DNA of 64,000 nucleotides from Deltaproteobacteria bacterium (GTDB lineage Bacteria > Myxococcota_A > UBA9160 > UBA6930): contig JAJDAQ010000098.1 in assembly GCA_029261815.1 (NCBI GenBank), positions 95,781 to 159,780 on the forward strand, read 5' to 3'. The position numbers and the translations under genes were made by a program. The number at the start of each line of letters is the position of its first letter. Within the stretch, counting starts at the first letter, position 1. Shown piece by piece: positions 26,573 to 35,817 of this stretch. The notes under the pieces are model-generated. The model searched no databases, had not been told where the DNA came from, and was given only the letters and a program-made list of their open reading frames with translations.

Positions 26573-26637
26573 GCCTGCGGTTTCGCAGAGGCAGGTTGAA
26601 CGAGGCGCCCCGGAGAGGAAACCCCTCCGGAGCGCCT
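26573..26637. terminator. Tandem hairpins between convergent genes (candidate bidirectional terminator)
   Basis: GCCTGCG-GTTT-CGCAG(A)GGC (26573-26592), then AGGCGCCCCGGAGAGG-AAA-CCCCTCCGGAGCGCCT (26603-26637; 16-bp stem, 2 mismatches). Confidence 0.6.
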
Positions 26638-26656
26638 GATCATTGAACAGACCGGC

Positions 26657-27409
26657 CTAACGGCCGCTCCACTTCGGCGCGCGCTTCTCGGCGAATGCGC
26701 GGGGGCCTTCCTTGGCATCTTCACTGGTGAAGACCTTGCCGAGGAGCGGACCCTGAAGCGCCCAGCTGTCGGCTTCGGTGAGGCCACGCGTTTCGCGGAT
26801 GATCTGCTTGCTGGCAGCCACCGCGAGCGGCGCGTTCTCGGCAATCCGCTCGGCGAGTGCGAGCGCGACTTCCGCGGCCTTGCCGGGCTCGGCGAGACGG
26901 GTCACAAGACCCCACTCCGCCGCCTGCTCCGCCAGGATCGGATCCGACGTCAGCGCCATTTCCATGGCAACGCCGTAGGGCACGCGGTTCGGCAGGCGGA
27001 AGAGTCCACCACCGGCCGCAAAGAGCCCCTTGTTGACCTCCGGAATACCGATCTTCACACCCTTGGCGGCCACGATGAGGTCGCACGAAAGCGCGATCTC
27101 GAGGCCCCCTGCGAGCGCGAAGCCCTCCACCGCTGCGATGAGCGGCTTCTTGGCCCCGGCCTGCAGGAAGTCGTTGAAGCCCTTCGGCGGGCCTTCGGTC
27201 GCGAACGCCTTCAGGTCCATACCGGCGCTGAAGCCGCCACCCGCGCCCGTCAACACGCCGGCGGTCAAGCTGTCGTCGTTGTCGAGCTCTTCGATGGCGG
27301 CCGTGAGCCCAAGGCCCAGTGCGGAGTTCACCGAGTTCTTCGCCTCGGGTCGGTTCATCGTGATGACGCGAACGCGCCCATGAGTTTCGGTCAGGATGAC
27401 ATCAGACAT
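26657..27409 (-). CDS. Enoyl-CoA hydratase/isomerase (crotonase) family
   Basis: GAGGGFSAGMDLKAF and AAVEGFALAGGLEIALSCDLIVA. Confidence 0.93.
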   Translation of the reverse strand: MSDVILTETHGRVRVITMNRPEAKNSVNSALGLGLTAAIEELDNDDSLTAGVLTGAGGGFSAGMDLKAFATEGPPKGFNDFLQAGAKKPLIAAVEGFALAGGLEIALSCDLIVAAKGVKIGIPEVNKGLFAAGGGLFRLPNRVPYGVAMEMALTSDPILAEQAAEWGLVTRLAEPGKAAEVALALAERIAENAPLAVAASKQIIRETRGLTEADSWALQGPLLGKVFTSEDAKEGPRAFAEKRAPKWSGR

Positions 27410-27430
27410 GTCGTCCCCTTTCTACGTTTC

Positions 27431-28201
27431 CTACTTGGGAGGCATGCGAATGCCGCCGTCGACGCGCAGCGTTTCGCCATTCATGTAGTCGTTGGTCACG
27501 CACTCGGCGACCATCGATGCCAGCTCGGTTGCATGCCCGAGACGCTTGGGAAAGAGCACGTTCTGTCCCAGGTGCGCCTTGAACTTGTCCGAGCCTTCGC
27601 CCTGCCCATAGATGGGCGTGTCGATCAGTCCTGGGGCGATGCAGTTCACGCGGATGCCGAGGGCCGACAGGTCGCGTGCAACCGGAAGCGTGAGTCCGAC
27701 GACGCCGCCCTTGGATGCCGAATAGGCCACCTGGCCGATCTGCCCATCGAATGCGGCAACCGACGCGATGTTCACGATCGAACCGCGCTGGCCGTCTTCG
27801 TCCACCGGGTCCTGGCCGGCCATTGCGGCCGCCACGAGGCGAATGCAGTTGAACGTGCCGACGAGGTTCACGCGCAGCACGAACTCGAACTGCTCGAGCG
27901 GGAACGGTGCGCCTTCCCGGTTGACCGTGCGACTGGCGTTGCCGATGCCGGCGCCGTTCACGAGCGCGCGAATCGGGCCCAGCTCCTGGGCGGCCGCCAC
28001 CGCGGCTTCCACCTGGGCGGTGTCTGCCACGTCGGTCTTGACGAACGTGCCCTTCAGCTCGTTCGCGACCGCGGTGCCCTTCTCTTCGTTGAGGTCACAG
28101 ATGACGGGCTTCGCACCGAGCACCGAGAGCCGGCGTGCGCTGGCCTCCCCGATTCCCGAGGCACCGCCCGTGACAATGACACTGGCTCCATCGAGTTCCA
28201 T
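27431..28201 (-). CDS. SDR oxidoreductase, 3-hydroxyacyl-CoA dehydrogenase type-2-like
   Basis: VIVTGGASGIGEASARRL, YSASKGGVVGLTLPVARDL. Confidence 0.9.
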   Translation of the reverse strand: MELDGASVIVTGGASGIGEASARRLSVLGAKPVICDLNEEKGTAVANELKGTFVKTDVADTAQVEAAVAAAQELGPIRALVNGAGIGNASRTVNREGAPFPLEQFEFVLRVNLVGTFNCIRLVAAAMAGQDPVDEDGQRGSIVNIASVAAFDGQIGQVAYSASKGGVVGLTLPVARDLSALGIRVNCIAPGLIDTPIYGQGEGSDKFKAHLGQNVLFPKRLGHATELASMVAECVTNDYMNGETLRVDGGIRMPPK

Positions 28202-29371
28202 CTACTTGATCCTTTCAATGAGGGTCGCGTTGGCCATGCCACCGCCCTCGCACATGACCTGCATGCCGTACTTGCCGTCGGTCCGCTCCAACTCGTTGAG
28301 GAGCGTGGCCATCAGCTTGGTGCCCGACGCGCCGAGCGGGTGCCCGAGCGCGATCGCGCCGCCATTCACATTCACCTTGTCCAGGTCGGCACCCGTCGCC
28401 TTCTGCCAGGCGAGGACCACCGACGCGAACGCTTCGTTTACTTCGAACAGGTCGACGTCGTCGATCGATAGACCGCTCTTCTTCAGGATCTTCTCCGTCG
28501 CCGGAATCGGACCCGTCAGCATCGTCACCGGGTCGGCACCCGCCACCGAGAACGAGTGGAAGCGCGCGCGCGGCTTGAGTCCGAGTTCCTTGGCCTTCTC
28601 TGCGCTCATGATGAGCACGGCCGAAGCGCCATCGGAGATCTGCGAGCTGTTGCCAGCCGTAATCTTGCCATCGTCGCTGAACGCCGGGCGGAGACCCGCG
28701 AGCTTCTCGGCCGTGGTTCCGTGCCGGATGCCCTCGTCCTGCGTCATGACGCTCTCTTTGCCGTCATCATCGACGACGTTCACGGGCACGATCTCGTTTG
28801 CGAACTTCTTGTCCGCGGTCGCCTGCTCGGCACGCTGCTGCGAACGTGCGCCGAAGGCATCGAGATCTTCGCGGGTCAGTTCCCACTGGTCGGCGATCAT
28901 GTCGGCGCCGATCCCCTGCGGCGGGAGACCGGTTTCCTTGTAGCGCTCGGTCATCTCTTCGGGCCACGGGAAGTCCATGCCTGCGACAACGGATGCGCCC
29001 ATCGGGACCTTGCTCATCACTTCGACACCGGCGGCGACCGCAATGTCGTAGGCGCCGGTCATGACGCCCTGCGCGGCGAAGTGCATCGCCTGCTGCGAGC
29101 TGCCGCACTGGCGGTCGACCGTGGTCGCCGGCACCGACTCGGGCCAACCGGCCGCGAGGACGGCGTTTCGCGCGATGTTCAGCGACTGGGGGCCCACCTG
29201 CATCACGCAGCCCATGACGACATCGTCGACCAGGGCGGGGTCCAGGTTGTTGCGCTCAGCGAGCGCCTTCAGCACGTGGGCCGCGAGTGCGGCCGGGTGC
29301 CAGTCCTTCAGTTGTCCGTTTCGTTTGCCACCCGGCGTGCGGACGGCGTCGACGATGACGGCTTCTTGCAT
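28202..29371 (-). CDS. Acetyl-CoA C-acyltransferase (thiolase)
   Basis: DRQCGSSQQA active-site Cys region, NVNGGAIALGHPLGASG, MCEGGGMANA. Confidence 0.95.
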   Translation of the reverse strand: MQEAVIVDAVRTPGGKRNGQLKDWHPAALAAHVLKALAERNNLDPALVDDVVMGCVMQVGPQSLNIARNAVLAAGWPESVPATTVDRQCGSSQQAMHFAAQGVMTGAYDIAVAAGVEVMSKVPMGASVVAGMDFPWPEEMTERYKETGLPPQGIGADMIADQWELTREDLDAFGARSQQRAEQATADKKFANEIVPVNVVDDDGKESVMTQDEGIRHGTTAEKLAGLRPAFSDDGKITAGNSSQISDGASAVLIMSAEKAKELGLKPRARFHSFSVAGADPVTMLTGPIPATEKILKKSGLSIDDVDLFEVNEAFASVVLAWQKATGADLDKVNVNGGAIALGHPLGASGTKLMATLLNELERTDGKYGMQVMCEGGGMANATLIERIK

Positions 29372-29404
29372 GTTGGTTCCTTCTGGTTTCAGTACTGGGA
29401 AGTT

Positions 29405-30067
29405 TCAGTCTTGGGGTGTCACGACAGGGCCTCGCAAGGCCCCGAGGACGAAAGCGACCGCTTGCGCCTGGAGCGCATCGGGATCGATCTTGTTGCGGTG
29501 CACGCAGAGCGCGAGGACGGAGAAGATGGCCATCTGCACCATCGCCATGGCTTCATCCGCAGTCAGCTCGGGGCGGACCCGCAGTAGCCGCTCCTGCCAT
29601 GCCGACCTCAAGAGCCGCTCTTTCCTTCGGAGAGGTGCGGCGACATCGGTATCGAGGTTTCGGCTCTCCAGCACATAACATGCGTTGAGGTCTGCGTTCT
29701 CCAGAACGACACGGACGTAGGCGCGAACCAGGTCTTCGAGTGCAGCTTCTTCTGAGCTGCCTTCGCGACCGAGCACGGGACGAATGCCGTCGGCGATACG
29801 ACTGGCTCCGTCCCGAATGGCCTCTGCCAGCACACCCTGCTTCGTCGAGAAGTGCGAGTAGACGGCCGTCCCCGCGACTCCGGCTTCATCGCCGATGTCA
29901 TTGATCGAGGTCGCGTGGAAGCCATTGCGCCGAAACAGCCGCAGCGCAGCCGCATAGATGTCGGCCCGGCGTGAGGGCCGGCCGCGGCGTGCGCGCGTGG
30001 GCGTCGCCGCTGCGAGAGGTCGGGGGATGGGGGGGGACATCGGAAGGGCCAATATCTTAGTGGCCAT
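29405..30067 (-). CDS. TetR-family transcriptional regulator
   Basis: IYAAALRLFRRNGFHATSINDIGDEAGVAGTAVYSHFSTKQGVLAEAI. Confidence 0.93.
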   Translation of the reverse strand: MATKILALPMSPPIPRPLAAATPTRARRGRPSRRADIYAAALRLFRRNGFHATSINDIGDEAGVAGTAVYSHFSTKQGVLAEAIRDGASRIADGIRPVLGREGSSEEAALEDLVRAYVRVVLENADLNACYVLESRNLDTDVAAPLRRKERLLRSAWQERLLRVRPELTADEAMAMVQMAIFSVLALCVHRNKIDPDALQAQAVAFVLGALRGPVVTPQD

Positions 30068-30103
30068 TCAGAAAAGCGAAAGCCACGGGAGCGACCGGCG
30101 GGA

Positions 30104-30712
30104 TCAGCCGGATTCGGGCGTCTCCACCAATGCCACGCCGATCATGGCGTCCCGGGTCACGATCGCGGCGAGTTCCTCCTCGCTCCAACCCTCTGTGCCA
30201 TTCGGCCGGAGCGGGAGGACCATGAAGCGGGTCTCCGCCGTCGTGTCCCACACCCGGATCTGGACTTCGGGCGGAAGCTCGAGGCCCATCTCCTTCAGCA
30301 CCGGGCGCGGCTCGCGCGCGACGCGCGCGCGGTAGGCCGGGCTCTTGTACCAATCCGGCGGAAGACCCAGCACGGGCCACGCAGTGCACGAGCACTGGGT
30401 GCACACGATGACATTGTGCAGGGTCGGCTCGTCCTCGAGAACGACGATGTACTCACCCTGCGGTCCGGTGAACCCCAGGTCGGCGCATGCCTTGGTTCCA
30501 TCGGCGAGGAGCCGTTCGCGGTAGTCCGCATCGACCCATGCGCGCGCCACGACCCTTGCACCGTTGCGCCAATCGAATTGTTCCTCGAGCCGTGCCTGGA
30601 GAGTATCGAGCGCCCCTTCCTCGATGAGGCCCTTCCGCTCCAGTACCCGGCGCAGCGCGTCCGTGCGCGCCTCCGGCGTCGCGGCTCCACGGTGCTCGCT
30701 GTCATTGGCCAT
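30104..30712 (-). CDS. Nitrile hydratase alpha subunit
   Basis: Metal-binding motif IVCTQCSCTAWPVLGLPPDWYKSPAYRARVAREPR. Confidence 0.93.
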   Translation of the reverse strand: MANDSEHRGAATPEARTDALRRVLERKGLIEEGALDTLQARLEEQFDWRNGARVVARAWVDADYRERLLADGTKACADLGFTGPQGEYIVVLEDEPTLHNVIVCTQCSCTAWPVLGLPPDWYKSPAYRARVAREPRPVLKEMGLELPPEVQIRVWDTTAETRFMVLPLRPNGTEGWSEEELAAIVTRDAMIGVALVETPESG

Positions 30713-31340
30713 CGGCCACCTCCAGATACGTTTCCCACAGATCGACCACGACCCGGTCGTGCTCGTCGGCGTCGCTTCCCCAAAGGTCGCGAGCCCAGAA
30801 CTCGACGTGCACGGTCGGTTCGTCGCGAGGCGGGAGCCCGTGCGCAGAAGCGTCAGGAAACCGGAACCGCGGTGCGACGTGAATCACAATGCCCTGCTTT
30901 CCCCGCACATAGCGAGGGACGCGGGTGTGACCGGCGGGGTGGATGTCTCGAACACGGACCCGGTCGCCGACGGCGAAACGCGGACATGGTTCGGCTTCTC
31001 GTCCGTCCGGCTCCACGACCGCGTTCGGATGCGCGAACGGAAACCGGCCTCGTGCCGCACCCTCGAGTTCCGCGCGCGTGACGACGCCCTTCTCCACCAT
31101 CAGCGAGGCGACGCCTGTGAGTACGCGCTCGTAGTAGCGCGCGTTCAGGTAGTGGATCGGGTCCATGCGTTCGATCGCGTGGCGGTACTCGTCGGCGTTG
31201 TACGCGTGGAGGGAACCGATTGCCAGCGCGTTCAACGCAAAGGCTGTGCCTTCCCAAGGCTCGTGAAACGTCGGCTCGTCCACCTCGACCGCGATCGGGC
31301 CAAAGCCAGCCATGCCTCCAAGGTCATGAATTCCGTCCAT
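30702..31340 (-). CDS. Nitrile hydratase beta subunit
   Basis: MDGIHDLGGMAGFGP start, FAVGDRVRVRDIHPAGHTRVPRYVRGKQGIV; overlaps alpha subunit gene by 11 bp. Confidence 0.93.
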   Translation of the reverse strand: MDGIHDLGGMAGFGPIAVEVDEPTFHEPWEGTAFALNALAIGSLHAYNADEYRHAIERMDPIHYLNARYYERVLTGVASLMVEKGVVTRAELEGAARGRFPFAHPNAVVEPDGREAEPCPRFAVGDRVRVRDIHPAGHTRVPRYVRGKQGIVIHVAPRFRFPDASAHGLPPRDEPTVHVEFWARDLWGSDADEHDRVVVDLWETYLEVADGQ

Positions 31341-31439
31341 CGCGAGATCCTTCGTACCGAACCGATCGAACCCCTCGAGTGTATTCCAGCGGGCACCGCC
31401 GCTGCCCTATCTTCTGGCGTCCTCACGCGGGAAACCAGC

Positions 31440-32624
31440 ATGAACACATCAGCGCCCCTCTTCGACTGCGACAACCATTACTACGAGGCGCCCGACGCGT
31501 TCCAGCGGCACGTACCGAAGGCCATGCAGCCGCGCTGCGTTGAACTCGCCGAGATCAATGGCCGCATGCGCCATGTCGTCGCCGGCAAGATCGACTTCTC
31601 GGTCGGGAACCCGCTGTTCGATCCGGTCGGCCCGGCGGGCAGCCTCCACGAGTACTACCGCGGCAACCCGGAGAAACTTCCCGCCGCCGAGCTGATGCGC
31701 GGCCGCCTGGAGCCCCAACCGGCGTGTTACCGGGACCCGGTGGCGCGCATTGCCAAGATGGACGAGCAATCGGTCACCGGCGTCTGGCTGTTCCCGACGC
31801 TGGGCATCCTGTACGAGGAGCCGCTCAAGCACGACCCGGCGGCGGTCTGTGCGCTTTTCTCCGGATTCAACCGGTGGCTCCTGGAAGACTGGGGCTTCAA
31901 CCACCAGGACAGGATCTTCTCGGCCCCCTACATCTCATTGGCCGATGTCGACTGGGCCTGCCGCGAGCTCGAATGGGCGCTCGAGCATGGCGCACGCATG
32001 ATCGTGATGCGGCCTGCCGCGGTCTTCACGGCCAACGGGCCGCTTCCGCCGGCGGACCCGCACTTTGATCCCTTCTGGGCGCGCGTCAGCGAGGCGGGCA
32101 TCACGGCCGTCATCCACACCGGGAACTCCGGCTATTCGACGAATGGTTATGCAAGCGATGGATTTGGACGCGCCAGCATCGGCATGAGCCGCCGACCCTC
32201 GGTCAAGAACCTCACGCTCGGCCGCGCCGCCTACGACTTCCTCTTCTCGATCTCGTGCGACAACCTCTTCGAGCGCTTCCCGAACCTGCGACTTGCGTCG
32301 ATCGAGAACGGGTCCGGCTTCTTGCGCGACCTGCTCCTGAACCTCGGTCACGCGCGGGATCGCAACCCGTGGCACTTCAAGCAGGACCCCGTCGATCTGT
32401 TCCGCGAGCACGTCCACATGAGCCCGTTCTGGGAGGACGACCTCGATGAGGTCCTCGAACTCATGGGACCCGATCGCGTGATCTACGGCTCGGACTGGCC
32501 TCACATGGAGGGACTGCCGCACCCCCGCGACATCCTCGACGAGGCCCCACACCTTTCGAAGGAGGTCGGGCAGCGCTTCCTGTACCAGAACACGGCGGAA
32601 TTGACCGTGCTTCGCCCGAGCTGA
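31440..32624 (+). CDS. Amidohydrolase family TIM-barrel metal-dependent hydrolase (ACMSD-like)
   Basis: FDCDNHYYEAPDAFQRH start, HTGN, RLASIENGSGFLRDLL, YGSDWPHMEGL; start set at MNTSAPLFD, not ORF-track 30564. Confidence 0.85.
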   Translation: MNTSAPLFDCDNHYYEAPDAFQRHVPKAMQPRCVELAEINGRMRHVVAGKIDFSVGNPLFDPVGPAGSLHEYYRGNPEKLPAAELMRGRLEPQPACYRDPVARIAKMDEQSVTGVWLFPTLGILYEEPLKHDPAAVCALFSGFNRWLLEDWGFNHQDRIFSAPYISLADVDWACRELEWALEHGARMIVMRPAAVFTANGPLPPADPHFDPFWARVSEAGITAVIHTGNSGYSTNGYASDGFGRASIGMSRRPSVKNLTLGRAAYDFLFSISCDNLFERFPNLRLASIENGSGFLRDLLLNLGHARDRNPWHFKQDPVDLFREHVHMSPFWEDDLDEVLELMGPDRVIYGSDWPHMEGLPHPRDILDEAPHLSKEVGQRFLYQNTAELTVLRPS

Positions 32625-32653
32625 CGCCAGCGCCGACAACGCCCTGGCCGTCG

Positions 32654-32694
32654 AGCAGCGCGGAGGGCCGCCGTCGCGGCGTCCGAGCGCTGCT
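32654..32694 (+). terminator. Strong hairpin between co-directional genes (terminator or 5'-UTR structure)
   Basis: AGCAGCGC-GGA-GG-GCCGC-CGTC-GCGGC-G-TCC-GA-GCGCTGCT; ends 14 nt before ATG at 32709. Confidence 0.5.
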
Positions 32695-32708
32695 AAGATG
32701 ATCCGACG

Positions 32709-33743
32709 ATGACGACACTCCCCTCGGTACAACTCGGCAACAGCGGCCTCCGCATCTCGCGGCTCGCGCTCGGCACCATGAACTTCGGCGAACCGGGTCG
32801 CGGCCATCAAGGCGACTGGACGCTTGGTGCGGACGAAGCGCGGCCGATCTTTCGCGCGGCACTCGACAAGGGTCTCTTCACGTTCGACTGCGCAAATGTG
32901 TATGGCGTCGGTGCGTGCGAAGAAGTCGTGGGGAAGCTCCTCAATGAACTGGTCCCGCGGGACCAATACGTGCTCGCCACCAAGGTCGCGATGCCCATGG
33001 GCATGGGAGCGAACCAGGGCGGCCTGTCTCGCAAGCACATCATGGAGAGCATCGACGCCAGCCTGCAGCGTATGGGGGTCGACTACGTCGACCAACTCGT
33101 GATCCATCGCCACCCGCACGGAGCACCAGGGCAAGCGAGCGCACCCGTCGAAGAAACGATGGAAGCCCTGCACGATGTCGTCAAAGCCGGCAAGGCGCTC
33201 TACCTCGGCGGGTCATCGATGTTCGCTTGGCAGTTCACCGAACTCCAGATGACGGCGAAGTTGAACGGATGGACGCCGTTCGTATCCATGCAGAACCACT
33301 ACAACCTGGTCTACCGCGAGGAAGAACGGGAGATGAATCCGTACTGTGCCATGAACGGCGTTGCACTCATGCCGTGGTCACCGCTGGCCCGTGGTATCCT
33401 CGCCGGCGCGTATCAAGGCGGGCTCGACAAGGGTTCGACTGACCGCAGCAAGGGCACCGACCGCGTACGGACCGAGATGCTGTACAAGGGCGACTTCGTC
33501 TTCGACGTCGCCGAGCGCGTGATCGAGATCGCGAAGAAGTACGAATGCAAGCCCGCCCAGATTTCGCTGGCGTGGCTCTTGAGCAAACCCGAAGTCACTG
33601 CCCCGGTCGTGGGCGTCTCCCGACTCGAACAACTCGATCAGCTCATCGAGGCGACCACGATCGAACTCGCCGCCGAAGACGTGGCATACCTCGAAGAGCT
33701 GTACGCCCCGGTCGAGAACCTCCTCTCGATCGGGTTCTCCTAG
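32709..33743 (+). CDS. Aldo/keto reductase
   Basis: LALGTMNFGEPG, DCANVYGVGACEEVVGK, VDYVDQLVIHRHP, MPWSPLARG. Confidence 0.95.
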   Translation: MTTLPSVQLGNSGLRISRLALGTMNFGEPGRGHQGDWTLGADEARPIFRAALDKGLFTFDCANVYGVGACEEVVGKLLNELVPRDQYVLATKVAMPMGMGANQGGLSRKHIMESIDASLQRMGVDYVDQLVIHRHPHGAPGQASAPVEETMEALHDVVKAGKALYLGGSSMFAWQFTELQMTAKLNGWTPFVSMQNHYNLVYREEEREMNPYCAMNGVALMPWSPLARGILAGAYQGGLDKGSTDRSKGTDRVRTEMLYKGDFVFDVAERVIEIAKKYECKPAQISLAWLLSKPEVTAPVVGVSRLEQLDQLIEATTIELAAEDVAYLEELYAPVENLLSIGFS

Positions 33744-33780
33744 ACCGGGCCACCCGTCAGGCCCACTCGGACCCCCACCC

Positions 33781-35769
33781 ATGCGTCGATGGATCCTCGC
33801 AGGTGTACTCCTGCTTTTGGTGGTTGCCATCGCAGGCCGCTACCTCGTGCTCCCGGCACAAGTGGAAGCCCAGCTGATCGCGGCGGCCGAGGATGTCGGC
33901 CTCGACGTCGAGATCGGCTCGATCGACTTCTCGTTCGTGACTCTGAGCGCCGCGTTGATCGACGTCCGCGTCTCCGCCCGAGGCGAAGCGGAGCCATTTG
34001 CAGGGGCCGAGAGGCTCGATCTGGACCTCGAATGGCGGCCGCTCCTCGACCAGACCATTCACTTGAAGCGCGTGCACCTGACGCGACCCATGTGGCTGAC
34101 TGCGCTGGACGACGATGGTCTCGTCCTCCCCACCCTGGCGTTGGAACCGCCGGAGACCGTCGATGTCGCCGATGCAGGGGCGGACAACGCAGGATGGCAT
34201 CTCCGGATCGACCGGTCGACCGTCGAGTCCTTTACGGTCTCCGTCGCCAGGGAAGAAGGCCAGGAGCCAATCACGGCGACGATTCACGCGCGTGCACTCG
34301 GATTCAAGCGTACGGCTGAGGGAGGGTTCGAGGGACCGATCGAGTTGGGCATCGAGGTCGAGATCGCTGACGGCGAACTCGCGTTCGACGGCGTCGTGTC
34401 ACCCGAGACGCCGCCTAGCATCGATGGTGCACTGACGGCGCGAAACCTCGCGATTCCGACCCTCGCAGGGAGCCTGTTTGACCCGATCGCCGAGTGGTGG
34501 CGAAGCGGCCGCCTCGAAGCCGACCTGCGCGTACGGACCGGGGACGACGGCTCGCCGATCGTCTCCGGCAGCATCCGTGCCGACGATCTCGACTTCCGAT
34601 CGCCACAGGAAGACGGCTTGGCCGTCAGGGCGCCCTCTGTCTCGATCGAGCTGACCTCCCTCGAGCTAGCCGAGACTCCCCGCGTCCGAATCGCAGAGAT
34701 CTCCCTCGACGAGCCGTCGGTCGATTATTGGTCCCCGGACGCGGGCCTCGCCGCGTTGACGGGCGAGGCGGGACCGGAGCAAGATGAAGCCGGAATCGAC
34801 CTGCGAGTCGACGCCGTCCGCGTGGTAGAGGGTCGAGTGGTCGTACACGTCCGCACGCCTCCCTCGGATGAAGAAGCGGCGCCGCCTCCGTTCGATCTCC
34901 TGGTCGATGACCTCGCGATCGAGGCGAATGGACTGGATCGCGCCTCGAACACAATCGAGGAGTTCAAGGTGCGCGCCCGCGTCAACGACGAAGCACCGCT
35001 TCGCGTCAATGGTCAGCTGGGCCCCGAAGGCGTCATCACGGGCTCGCTCGATGAAATCTCGCTCGTCGCGTTCCAGCCGTTGATCGGGCGCACCGGACTC
35101 GAGATCTCCGCCGGGACTGCGCAGCTCGATACGGACGCACGCTTGCGCGAAAAAGGTGGGCGCCTCGAGAACCACATCGTCTTCCAGGATCTTTCGCTCG
35201 AGAGCAGCGACCCATCGTTCGTCGACTTGATCGGCGTTCCTGTATCGACGGCAGTCGCCCTCCTAACGGGGCTCGATGGAACAATCCGGCTCGACGTACC
35301 CGTCGAGTTCTCCGCGTCGTCCAGTTCGATTGCCCTCGGTGGAATCCTCCGCGATGCGGTCGGCGGTGCGCTGAAGGGCGCGTTGACCGCGCCGCTCAAG
35401 ATCATCGGCGGTGCGGCCGGAATTCTCACCGGGAGCGGGCAGGCGACGAGCGCTGGTGGTGGCCTGGTTGCCACCGCCGATGGCGCACCGACGCCGAACG
35501 GAGGGCGCGTCCTGAAGGAGTGGGCCGACCTTGCCCTGAGCCGGCCGCACCTGGAGATCCATGTCGCCGGGCGCGCCTACGCAGACGAATCGAACCCCGC
35601 CGAGTTCGCCGCAGGCCGCAGACAGGCTGTTGCCGAGCGGCTCCGCGGCCTCATGGGCGAGGCGCAGGACCGTGTCGTGGATGCCCCCGACGAAACGATG
35701 GTGGTTGTTCCCGCGGAGCCGTCGATCGAGCGATTCGGCGCGGTATTGAAGCTCAAGCCGAAAGACTGA
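33781..35769 (+). CDS. AsmA-like/DUF748-like protein with N-terminal TM anchor
   Basis: N-term TM RRWILAGVLLLLVVAIAGRYLVLP; repetitive beta-rich body with AsmA-like features (VEIGSIDFSF...LDLDLEWRPLL). Confidence 0.65.
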   Translation: MRRWILAGVLLLLVVAIAGRYLVLPAQVEAQLIAAAEDVGLDVEIGSIDFSFVTLSAALIDVRVSARGEAEPFAGAERLDLDLEWRPLLDQTIHLKRVHLTRPMWLTALDDDGLVLPTLALEPPETVDVADAGADNAGWHLRIDRSTVESFTVSVAREEGQEPITATIHARALGFKRTAEGGFEGPIELGIEVEIADGELAFDGVVSPETPPSIDGALTARNLAIPTLAGSLFDPIAEWWRSGRLEADLRVRTGDDGSPIVSGSIRADDLDFRSPQEDGLAVRAPSVSIELTSLELAETPRVRIAEISLDEPSVDYWSPDAGLAALTGEAGPEQDEAGIDLRVDAVRVVEGRVVVHVRTPPSDEEAAPPPFDLLVDDLAIEANGLDRASNTIEEFKVRARVNDEAPLRVNGQLGPEGVITGSLDEISLVAFQPLIGRTGLEISAGTAQLDTDARLREKGGRLENHIVFQDLSLESSDPSFVDLIGVPVSTAVALLTGLDGTIRLDVPVEFSASSSSIALGGILRDAVGGALKGALTAPLKIIGGAAGILTGSGQATSAGGGLVATADGAPTPNGGRVLKEWADLALSRPHLEIHVAGRAYADESNPAEFAAGRRQAVAERLRGLMGEAQDRVVDAPDETMVVVPAEPSIERFGAVLKLKPKD

Positions 35770-35817
35770 CCGCACCGCACGAGGTTGGGCTTCCCGTGGG
35801 ATGCCAAGAGGACGCGC

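Noticed and set aside
30564-31439. N-terminal extension of ORF 30564..32624
   Set aside because: Antisense to nitrile hydratase beta; the amidohydrolase domain begins at MNTSAPLFD (31440).
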